A stretch of DNA of 5,490 bases, from positions 1-5,490 of the forward strand of contig JACDGR010000248.1 of NCBI GenBank assembly GCA_013821525.1, read 5' to 3'. The position numbers and the translations under genes were made by a program. Source of the stretch: Actinomycetota bacterium. GTDB taxonomy: Bacteria; Actinomycetota; Thermoleophilia; Gaiellales; Gaiellaceae. The notes below the pieces were generated by a model. The model was given only the letters and a program-made list of their open reading frames with translations, was not told the DNA's origin and did no database searches. Positions 1 through 5,185 of this stretch are shown here, piece after piece; the first letter of the stretch is position 1; each line of letters starts with the position of its first letter.

Positions 1-1488
1 GACGCCGCCGTCGTTGCCGGCGATCCACTGCAGCGGATGGCCGGGCACCGTCACGAGCGCGTGCTCGTCCGGATGCAGCCAGCCGTCGTTGCCCTGGTCG
101 CGCGTGATGTCGCTCCAGTGGGCTCCAGCGTCCGTGGACATGAGCACGGCGCGACCGTTCGTTGCGCCGTTGATCGTGTTGTAGTCGAACGATCCACCGA
201 GATAGACGACGTCCGGGTTCTCAACCGGTGAGACGACGTAGTTGTCGTACCAGCACTGTGCGGTGCAGTAGTCCGCGTTCTGCGTCGTCGTCAGGTCGGT
301 GAAGACCGCGGCGCCGGCCGCGTCATCCGTCCGGAAGAAGCGAGCCGTCACGGTCTGGTCGTTCCCGATCCCGACGTACATGCGGGTCTTTCCACCCGGC
401 AGCTTGTTCACTGCAAAAGCTGAGCGATCGACCGTGTACCCAGGCACGAGCCCCACTTTGATCTGCGTCCAGGTAACGCCGTTGTCGAGGGAGCGCTGAA
501 CACCCTCGCCGTAGGAGGCCTGGTAGAGGATGTTCGAGTTGTTCGGGTCGACCGCAACCTGCGTGACGCCTCGGATGTCCGTCGGGCGCAACAGGGTGAA
601 GGTCGAGCCGGTCTGGCGATACAGGCCACGCTGGGCGCAGATCGCCACCGACGGGCACGAGGTGGAGCCGCCGCTGACCGAGGTGACACCGCGTACGGCG
701 CTTCCGATTCCGACGAGCAGGTTCCCTGCTCCGTCGAATGCCATCGTCCCGACCGCGCGATTCGCGAACAGGTCGCTGCCGGGGACAAGCGTCCAGTTGT
801 CGCCGCCGTCGGTCGACTTGTAGATGCCCTTGCCTGCTTCCGAGTCGCCGGAGGCATTCAACTCGCCGGTACCCGCGTAGACCGTGTTCCCGGTCCGGTC
901 GCTCGGATCGACGAGCAGTGAGCCGATCGCATTCGTGCCGAACGAGCCTGACTTGAACTGCCAGTGCACGTTGCCGTTCCCATCGGTCGCCTTGTCGGCG
1001 ACCCACACGCCGCCGCCGGCAGCGCCGAGGTACAGCGAGCACTTGCTGTTGTCCTTCTTGCACCCGCCGATCGCGAGGGCGGTCACGCGGCCCGAGGCGA
1101 TGTACTGCTTACCGCCTGCGAGAAACTGGTCGAGCACGGCGGGATAAGTCGCCTGGCTCGGTCCGATCGACTGCCAGGCACCGGGACCCTTGCCGTGCGT
1201 TTTGAGGGTCGCGTAGGTCGCCTGCGAGTTCTGCGTTGCAACAGCCGGCACCGCTGCGGCCGGGTAGGCGCGCTCAGCTTCCTGCTGCGCTTCGAGCGTC
1301 CCGCGGGGGCCTTCGTTCGAGATCCCGGCCTTGGCCCTGAGTGAGCTGTCGGGATCCTTCTTTGCGAGCACGCGCGTGTTGTGCGAGGCGGTCTTCGACG
1401 TCGCAAAGACGCCGACGAGCAACGCTGCCGCCACGATGAACGCAGCTGCGATCGCAATGCGGACTGGCCGCATGGAACCAATTCTCAT
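1..1488 (-). CDS. Exported/membrane-anchored BNR (Asp-box) sortilin-like beta-propeller protein, C-terminus beyond window
   Basis: 496 residues are visible and the frame is still open at the left edge, so the protein is partial. Residues 7-10 are basic (RPVR) and 11-29 are a hydrophobic segment that is either a signal peptide or a single membrane anchor. After a charged linker, beta-propeller sequence starts near residue 100. Asp-box motifs (S-x-D-x-G-x-x-W) are at 225-232 (STDGGDNW), 333-340 (SLDNGVTW) and 451-458 (STDAGAHW). HPDEHAL at 472-478 and the terminal NDGGV match the His-Asp-His/GNDGG signature of large secreted WD40/YVTN/BNR-like proteins. Such folds occur in sialidases, xyloglucanases and sortilin-like proteins; no catalytic assignment is possible from this part. 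The start at 1488 is preferred because AGGGGAG lies 4 nt upstream; Met6 (1473) is too far from it. The same frame continues upstream without a stop into a ribbon-helix-helix domain, so an earlier start (ATG 1623 or TTG 1689) giving a fused protein is a serious alternative. Confidence 0.85.
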   Translation of the reverse strand, partial: MRIGSMRPVRIAIAAAFIVAAALLVGVFATSKTASHNTRVLAKKDPDSSLRAKAGISNEGPRGTLEAQQEAERAYPAAAVPAVATQNSQATYATLKTHGKGPGAWQSIGPSQATYPAVLDQFLAGGKQYIASGRVTALAIGGCKKDNSKCSLYLGAAGGGVWVADKATDGNGNVHWQFKSGSFGTNAIGSLLVDPSDRTGNTVYAGTGELNASGDSEAGKGIYKSTDGGDNWTLVPGSDLFANRAVGTMAFDGAGNLLVGIGSAVRGVTSVSGGSTSCPSVAICAQRGLYRQTGSTFTLLRPTDIRGVTQVAVDPNNSNILYQASYGEGVQRSLDNGVTWTQIKVGLVPGYTVDRSAFAVNKLPGGKTRMYVGIGNDQTVTARFFRTDDAAGAAVFTDLTTTQNADYCTAQCWYDNYVVSPVENPDVVYLGGSFDYNTINGATNGRAVLMSTDAGAHWSDITRDQGNDGWLHPDEHALVTVPGHPLQWIAGNDGGV

Positions 1489-1635
1489 GCTTCTCCCCTG
1501 ACTCGTTGATATCCCGCTTTCTTGGACCAGGCTGGACTCGAGGCGATCGACGATCTCCGAGTTCAGACTGTTACCGCGTTCCTCTGCTGCCGATTTCAGG
1601 GCTGCGTGCAGCTCTTCGGGCATGCGGAGGAAACC
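1489..1635 (-). other. Arc-type ribbon-helix-helix (RHH) DNA-binding domain encoded in frame with the BNR protein
   Basis: Read leftward, this stretch encodes GFLRMPEELHAALKSAA, then EERGNSLNSEIVDRLESSL, then the tail VQESGISTSQGRS, and runs without a stop into the Met at 1488. The pattern F-x-L-R-(M/L)-P-E-E-L-H-x-x-L, then a helix, then (R/N)S-(L/M)-N-x-E-I-V-x-R-L is the classic Arc/MetJ-type RHH fold: one beta strand that enters the DNA major groove and two dimerising helices. Such proteins are usually small autorepressors or antitoxins. In-frame starts are ATG 1623, which would cut off the DNA-contacting strand, and TTG 1689; neither has a clear Shine-Dalgarno. No other in-frame ATG or GTG occurs before the upstream stop at 1981-1983. 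It may be the N-terminus of a membrane-bound regulator fused to the propeller, or a decayed RHH gene that lost its stop. The domain call is firm; gene status is not. Confidence 0.72.
1493..1499 (-). promoter_or_regulatory. Shine-Dalgarno supporting the BNR start at 1488
   Basis: Read leftward this is AGGGGAG followed by 4 nt (AAGC) and ATG. The spacing is slightly short but it is the best ribosome binding site in the region. It decides for 1488 as at least one translation start, even if a longer RHH-fused product is also made. The same bases encode S-Q-G-R of the RHH tail. Confidence 0.5.
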
Positions 1636-1660
1636 GGTACGGACTCCCCATAGCCGGACG

Positions 1661-1689
1661 ACTATCGCCGATCGGCTGCCGAAGTGCAA
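1661..1689 (-). promoter_or_regulatory. Candidate sigma70-type promoter upstream of the RHH/BNR reading frame
   Basis: On the minus strand TTGCAC (1684-1689) and GATAGT (1661-1666) are separated by exactly 17 nt, resembling TTGACA-17-TATAAT with 4 of 6 matches in each box. Transcription would start near 1652-1655, next to an ATG at 1651. That ATG is not in the RHH frame; it opens a short frame that ends within the RHH region. The promoter could drive the RHH/BNR unit with a leader, or a near-leaderless RHH gene now frameshifted. If TTG 1689 were the true start, the match would be coincidental. Confidence 0.4.
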
Positions 1690-1704
1690 GCGAGAACCGG
1701 CGCA

Positions 1705-1716
1705 GGTGATATCACC
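1705..1716. promoter_or_regulatory. Perfect 12-bp palindrome GGTGATATCACC, candidate operator
   Basis: The 12 bases are exactly self-complementary. The site sits between the stop of the carboxypeptidase-like gene (1725) and the -35 box at 1684-1689, so it is non-coding and well placed for a repressor or activator. RHH dimers bind short palindromic half-sites and often autoregulate, so the adjacent RHH domain is a natural candidate binder. That link is inference. Confidence 0.4.
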
Positions 1717-1724
1717 CCGAGCGC

Positions 1725-2141
1725 TCAGCCCCCGGGCGAGATCATCGCGTGCTTGGCCGCGCCGAGCCGCAAGACGACGATTGCCCAGCCCGAGGCGGGC
1801 ACCGTGATCGCTGCAGGCGCGGCCTGGAGCGGCGGCGCGGCCACCGCTCGCACCTGATATCGCCCCGGCCGGAGCGAGATGCGGAACGTGCCGCTCGCGG
1901 TCGAACGCACGCGCGCGTCCGGCTGCCCGGGACGTGAGAAGGCGAGCAGCATGTTCCGCCCAACCCCGTCGCAAGGCTCGTCAGCTGCACAGACACCACC
2001 CGCGGACTGCTTGACGAGACCCCGAATGCCACCGGCCGGCGCGGCGTGCGCGCCGGAGGTTGCAGCGAGGACGGCCGGCGCGGCCAAGAGGAACAGGCCG
2101 AGAGCCGCCAGCCCGTACGCAATCACACGGCGTCCATTCAT
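1725..2141 (-). CDS. Small secreted protein with carboxypeptidase-regulatory-like domain
   Basis: 138 residues. The N-terminus MNGRR is followed by a hydrophobic stretch (about 6-27) ending in Ala-rich sites such as AVLA-AT, a typical Sec signal peptide, so the mature protein is probably extracellular or surface-located. Residues 38-101 look like a carboxypeptidase-regulatory-like (transthyretin-like) beta-sandwich: GGIRGLV opens the fold, a pair of cysteines (51 and 57) flanks an acidic turn, and the family-typical stretch GTFRISLRPGRYQVRAV lies at 84-100. The rest (102-138) is Ala-rich with a last strand WAIVVLRL. No catalytic residues are expected; these domains serve as structural or binding modules. 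The start at 2141 is supported by GAGG five nt upstream, and a TAGACT hexamer lies at 2151-2156. It follows fumC by 43 bp. No precise function can be named. Confidence 0.72.
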   Translation of the reverse strand: MNGRRVIAYGLAALGLFLLAAPAVLAATSGAHAAPAGGIRGLVKQSAGGVCAADEPCDGVGRNMLLAFSRPGQPDARVRSTASGTFRISLRPGRYQVRAVAAPPLQAAPAAITVPASGWAIVVLRLGAAKHAMISPGG

Positions 2142-2150
2142 CGAGGCCTC

Positions 2151-2156
2151 AGTCTA
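2151..2156 (-). promoter_or_regulatory. -10-like TAGACT before the carboxypeptidase-like gene
   Basis: TAGACT lies 9 nt upstream of the ATG at 2141, which would place transcription start about 3 nt before the start codon. No convincing -35 was seen. Because a GAGG Shine-Dalgarno is also present, translation from an fumC read-through transcript is equally possible. Confidence 0.3.
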
Positions 2157-2184
2157 GCCCCGTTTTGAGAATTTGGGCCGACGA

Positions 2185-3495
2185 TCAGCCGTGCGGGTTG
2201 GCCATCTTGCGAAAGTCGAGCGCCTCGTCCAGCACATCGTCCGAGACACCCTGCTCGCGCGCGACCTCGCGCAGTGACCGGCCCGAGGCCGAAGCCTCCT
2301 TGACGATCGCGCTGGCCTTGTCATAGCCGATATACGGATTGAGGGCCGTTGCCGCCGACAGCGTCGCCTCGGCGTAGTGCTCCGTCCGCTCCCGGTTCGC
2401 CTCGATCCCGGCGACGCACTTCTCGTCGAGCAAGCGACTGGCCGAGGCGAGCAGCTTGATCGACTGGAGCAGGTTCCGGGCGATCATCGGCACGAAGACG
2501 TTCAGCTCGAAATGCCCTTGCATGCCGCCGATCGCGATCGCAGCGTCGTTCCCGATCACCTGGGCGGCGACCTGCGTCACGACCTCGGGGATCACCGGGT
2601 TGACCTTGCCGGGCATGATCGACGAGCCCTTCTGCAGCTCGGGCAGGAAGATCTCCGCGAGTCCGGCGCGCGGGCCGGAGCCCATGAAACGCAGGTCGTT
2701 CGCAATCTTCGTCAGGCTGACGGCGACCGTCTTCAGCGCCCCGGAGGCCTCGACGAGGCCGTCGCGCGCCGCCTGGCTCTCGAACGGGTCGGCGGGGGCC
2801 GAGATCGTCAGTCCGGTGTCCTGCTCCAGCCGCGCCCGCACGCGCTCCGCGAACTCGGGATGCGTGTTCAGCCCGGTTCCGACGGCGGTACCGCCGAGCG
2901 GAACCTTACCGAGCCGTTCGAGGGTCGAGGTGACCCGCGCGTGACCCTCCCGGACTTGGGCGGCGTAGCCGCCGAACTCCTGGCCGAGCGTCACGGGCAC
3001 GGCGTCCATCCAGTGCGTGCGGCCCGACTTGACGACGTCGGCGAACTCGGTTGCCTTGTTTTGCAGGGATTTCTCGAGCTGCGCGAGCGCCGGCAGCAGG
3101 TCGTTGACCGTTTGGTCGAGCGCAGCGAGATGCACGGCAGAAGGGAACACGTCGTTCGAGCTCTGTCCCATGTTCACGTCGTCGTTCGCATGCACACCCT
3201 CACCGGCGAGGGACGCCAGCACCTCGTTCGCGTTCATGTTCGACGAGGTGCCCGAACCGGTCTGGAAGACATCGATCGGAAACTGGTCGTCGAGCTCACC
3301 GTTTGCGACCCGGTCGCCCGCGGCGGCGATCCGCTCTGCCTTGTCGGCGTCGAGCAGGCCGAGCTCACCGTTCACGCGCGCAGCCGCTGCCTTGATGCGA
3401 CCGAGCCAGCGCGCGACGTGGACCGGGATCGGCTCGCCGGAGACCGGGAAGTTCCCGATCGCCTTGGTCGTCTCACCGCCCCACAGCTCCGCCAT
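2185..3495 (-). CDS. fumC: Class II fumarate hydratase (fumarase C)
   Basis: 436 residues. It catalyses reversible hydration of fumarate to L-malate in the TCA cycle, as a cytoplasmic homotetramer. Landmarks: TGSGTSSNMNANEV (79-92), the substrate-binding loop with QSSND (111-115), GRTHWMDAVPVTLGQE (158-173) holding the active-site-region His161, and the superfamily signature GSSIMPGKVNP (290-300) carrying the catalytic serine. The continuation VIPEVVTQVAAQVIGND resembles mycobacterial FumC as I recall it and, in part, aspartase. Aspartate ammonia-lyase is therefore the main alternative, but TGSGTSSNMN and the HFELNVF region favour fumarase. ATG 3495 is chosen because the in-frame extension to 3651 overlaps the zinc-ribbon gene and shows no fumarase residues. 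With this start the protein lacks about 20-25 N-terminal residues found in most class II fumarases and begins just before the LWGGETTKAIGNFP motif. GTG 3516 is an alternative start. No Shine-Dalgarno is visible. Confidence 0.95.
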   Translation of the reverse strand: MAELWGGETTKAIGNFPVSGEPIPVHVARWLGRIKAAAARVNGELGLLDADKAERIAAAGDRVANGELDDQFPIDVFQTGSGTSSNMNANEVLASLAGEGVHANDDVNMGQSSNDVFPSAVHLAALDQTVNDLLPALAQLEKSLQNKATEFADVVKSGRTHWMDAVPVTLGQEFGGYAAQVREGHARVTSTLERLGKVPLGGTAVGTGLNTHPEFAERVRARLEQDTGLTISAPADPFESQAARDGLVEASGALKTVAVSLTKIANDLRFMGSGPRAGLAEIFLPELQKGSSIMPGKVNPVIPEVVTQVAAQVIGNDAAIAIGGMQGHFELNVFVPMIARNLLQSIKLLASASRLLDEKCVAGIEANRERTEHYAEATLSAATALNPYIGYDKASAIVKEASASGRSLREVAREQGVSDDVLDEALDFRKMANPHG

Positions 3496-3502
3496 AGGGT
3501 TG

Positions 3503-3508
3503 AGCGTA
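3503..3508 (-). promoter_or_regulatory. -10-like TACGCT placing fumC as leaderless
   Basis: TACGCT is followed by exactly 7 nt and the fumC ATG (3495), which would put transcription start one base before or at the ATG. This fits the TANNNT-7 nt-ATG pattern of actinobacterial leaderless genes and explains the lack of a Shine-Dalgarno. No good -35 was found. Confidence 0.35.
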
Positions 3509-3536
3509 GCCGCCACGGTCCCGCCGACGACGCTCC

Positions 3537-3701
3537 TCAGTTGGCGGCGCGGATGCGCCGGCTCGCGAGCACGCGGTCGCGCAGCTTCTGGCGTAGCGAC
3601 TCGTTCAGCTCTGCCACCGACGCCCAGCCGACGTAGGTGCAACGCGGGCATTCGTGCTCGGGAACCTGACGACGCTCACCGCAGTTGAGACACTCGACCA
3701 T
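3537..3701 (-). CDS. Small CxxC-CxxC zinc-ribbon protein, function unknown
   Basis: 54 residues: MVECLNCGERRQVPEHECPR then CTYVGWASVAELNESLRQ, ending in a basic helix rich in Arg (KLRDRVLASRRIRAAN). Cysteines 4, 7, 18 and 21 form two C-x-x-C knuckles ten residues apart, a typical zinc ribbon binding one Zn2+. The C-terminal half is predicted to be an amphipathic basic helix, which would suit nucleic-acid or protein binding. I do not recognise a named family. It starts 59 bp after the reductase stop and ends 41 bp before fumC, so it could be transcribed with either. No strong Shine-Dalgarno precedes the ATG (AGGG lies 10-11 nt upstream). The four paired cysteines and a frame clean over the whole length make it a real gene despite its size. 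Confidence 0.75.
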   Translation of the reverse strand: MVECLNCGERRQVPEHECPRCTYVGWASVAELNESLRQKLRDRVLASRRIRAAN

Positions 3702-3760
3702 AGGTGGCGCACCCTGTGCTCTACGAGCTGGGCGCGCCTCCCCCGAGCGAGTGATTTTCG

Positions 3761-5116
3761 CTAGCTGCGCCTGCCCGTATGCAGGAGCTTCTCCCAGGTA
3801 TGCAGCTTGACGCGCGGCCGGCCGAGCGGCTCGCCCGCGCCGCGCTCGGCAGCATCGATCGCCTGCCAGCCGGCCTGCTCGACGTATTCGACCCCGCGCT
3901 CCTCCAAGAGCGCGTCCAGACTTTGTGTGGAGTCCACACTTGCGCGGTCGAACCGCCCGTCCCTCGCATCGGCCAGCAGCGCCTCGACCGTCTCGGTTGC
4001 GTCCTTCTTATTGGTGCCGATCACGCCGCTCGGGCCGCGCTTGATCCAGCCGGCGGCGTACGTGCGCTCGGCGCCGCGGACCCGGCCCGCGTCGTTGGGG
4101 ATCGTCCCGCTCGCTTCGTCGAAGGGGACGCCGGGTAGCGGCACGCCCTTGTAGCCGACGCTCTTCAGCACGAGGCCCGCCTCGATCGACTCGGTCCCGC
4201 CGGTCGGCCGGGCGACGATCCGCCCGTCCTGCTCCACGAGCTCGTTGCGCACGATCTCGACGCCTTCGACCCGATCCCCCCCTGCGATCGCTAGCGGCGA
4301 GGTGAGAAACCGCAGCACGATCCGCCGCGGCTTCCCCGCCGGCTCGCGCGCCGCGTACTCCCGCAGCAGCTCCATGTTGCGCTGGGCGCGTTGCGTATCT
4401 GCAGCGAGCTCCGCCGCGCTCGCTTCGTCCAGCTCCAGGTCGGCCGGATCGACGATCACGTCGGCGCCCGCGAGCTCGCCGAGCTCCTTCAGCTCCGGGG
4501 GCGTGAACGCAGCCTGCACCGGGCCGCGGCGACCGAGCATCACGATCTCCTCGATCGCCGCGTCGTTGATCGCTGCGATCGCCTCGTCGGTCGTGTCCGT
4601 CGGAGCAAGCTCCTCGGGGGTCAGCGCGAGCATCCGCACGCAGTCGACGGCGACGTTCCCGTTGCCGATCACGACGGCCCGGCGATGGGAGAGGTCGAAC
4701 TCGAGCTCCTGGAAGTCCGGGTGGCCGTTGTACCAGGCGACGAACGCGGTGGCGGGCCACGAGCCGGGGAGATCCTCGCCCGGAACGCCAAGGCGGCGGT
4801 CGGTCTGCGCGCCGACCGTGTAGACGACCGCGTGGTAGAGCTCGAGCAGCTCCTCGTGCGAGACGGTCGAACCGACCTCGACGTTCCCGAAGAAGCGGAA
4901 GCGCGGGTGGGCGGCCGTCTTCTCGAACGCGCGAGAGACGGCCTTGATGTTCTCGTGATCAGGCGCAACACCGAGGCGGACGAGGCCCCAGGGCGTCGGC
5001 AGCCGGTCGATCACATCGACCGCGGCGGCCGGATCGTCGGACTTGAGGAGAGCGCCGGCCGCGTAGAAGCCGGCTGGGCCGGAGCCGACGACGGCGACAC
5101 GGAGGGCTGCTGCCAT
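3761..5116 (-). CDS. fprA: FprA-like ferredoxin/adrenodoxin-type NADP+ reductase
   Basis: 451 residues, close to the roughly 456 of the mycobacterial FprA family as I recall it. It is a soluble FAD enzyme moving electrons between NADPH and ferredoxin. FAD-binding Rossmann motif VVGSGPAGFYAA at 9-20; PTPWGLVRLGVAPDH at 40-54; NADP-binding GNGNVAVD at 151-158; LGRRGPVQAAFT at 194-205, whose Arg pair fits contact with the NADP 2'-phosphate; conserved C-terminal WIKRGPSGVIGTNKKDA at 357-373; and GEPLGRPRVKL near the end. All landmarks of the adrenodoxin-reductase-like family are in order with no interruption. ATG 5116 is preferred over GTG 5134: the family starts a few residues before the FAD motif, and TAGGCT sits 7 nt upstream as a -10, making the gene likely leaderless. 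It is divergent from the selenoprotein gene at 5186. Confidence 0.95.
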   Translation of the reverse strand: MAAALRVAVVGSGPAGFYAAGALLKSDDPAAAVDVIDRLPTPWGLVRLGVAPDHENIKAVSRAFEKTAAHPRFRFFGNVEVGSTVSHEELLELYHAVVYTVGAQTDRRLGVPGEDLPGSWPATAFVAWYNGHPDFQELEFDLSHRRAVVIGNGNVAVDCVRMLALTPEELAPTDTTDEAIAAINDAAIEEIVMLGRRGPVQAAFTPPELKELGELAGADVIVDPADLELDEASAAELAADTQRAQRNMELLREYAAREPAGKPRRIVLRFLTSPLAIAGGDRVEGVEIVRNELVEQDGRIVARPTGGTESIEAGLVLKSVGYKGVPLPGVPFDEASGTIPNDAGRVRGAERTYAAGWIKRGPSGVIGTNKKDATETVEALLADARDGRFDRASVDSTQSLDALLEERGVEYVEQAGWQAIDAAERGAGEPLGRPRVKLHTWEKLLHTGRRS

Positions 5117-5118
5117 GG

Positions 5119-5151
5119 TCGCGAGCCTAACCACTCATGCCTCGCTCGCGA
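5119..5151. repeat. 8-bp inverted repeat TCGCGAGC / GCTCGCGA in the divergent promoter region
   Basis: The arms are 5119-5126 and 5144-5151, perfectly complementary, separated by 17 nt, with arm centres 25 bp apart. The left arm overlaps the fpr -10 hexamer (5124-5129). It may be an operator for a dimeric regulator controlling fpr and perhaps the divergent selenoprotein gene. In GC-rich DNA an 8-bp pair can also arise by chance. Confidence 0.35.
5124..5129 (-). promoter_or_regulatory. -10-like TAGGCT of the fpr gene
   Basis: TAGGCT is followed by 7 nt (CGCGACC) and the ATG at 5116, the same geometry as at fumC. It supports leaderless transcription and ATG 5116 over GTG 5134, since the GTG would lie upstream of the predicted transcript. 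No clear -35 was found. Confidence 0.4.
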
Positions 5152-5170
5152 TCACGACGGTCGGTGCGTC

Positions 5171-5176
5171 TAGCAT
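5171..5176 (+). promoter_or_regulatory. -10-like TAGCAT of the selenoprotein gene
   Basis: TAGCAT lies 9 nt before ATG 5186, predicting a transcript that begins about 3 nt upstream of the start codon. GAGG at 5181-5184 is too close to the ATG (1 nt) to act as a normal Shine-Dalgarno, so near-leaderless translation is more likely. No convincing -35 was seen. Confidence 0.35.
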
Positions 5177-5185
5177 CGGTGAGGA

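Noticed and set aside
323..1063. Minus-strand frames inside the BNR gene (for example 323-1063 and 408-857)
   Set aside because: They are Arg- or Ser-rich with no domain pattern; the correct frame shows signal peptide, Asp boxes and HPDEHAL.
2377..3636. A 419-codon open frame on the + strand opposite fumC
   Set aside because: It is the antisense shadow of fumC in GC-rich DNA: the product is low-complexity and Arg/Asp/Gly-rich with no recognisable domain, while the minus strand carries every fumarase motif.
3731..3738. Palindrome GGCGCGCC between the zinc-ribbon gene and fprA
   Set aside because: An all-G/C 8-mer palindrome is common in such DNA and has no promoter or repeat partner here.
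3746..3762. Possible terminator after fprA (AGCGA/TCGCT, 7-nt loop)
   Set aside because: Only 5 bp of stem, overlapping the stop codon, and no T-run follows on the minus strand.
5117..5134. GTG start at 5134 for fprA
   Set aside because: It adds only six non-conserved residues and lies upstream of the predicted -10 and transcript start; ATG 5116 fits the family N-terminus better.
4245..5173. Long + strand frames (4245-4823 and 4391-5173) and the minus frame 4008-4760 over fprA
   Set aside because: They are out-of-frame shadows of a complete FprA-like protein with intact FAD and NADP motifs.
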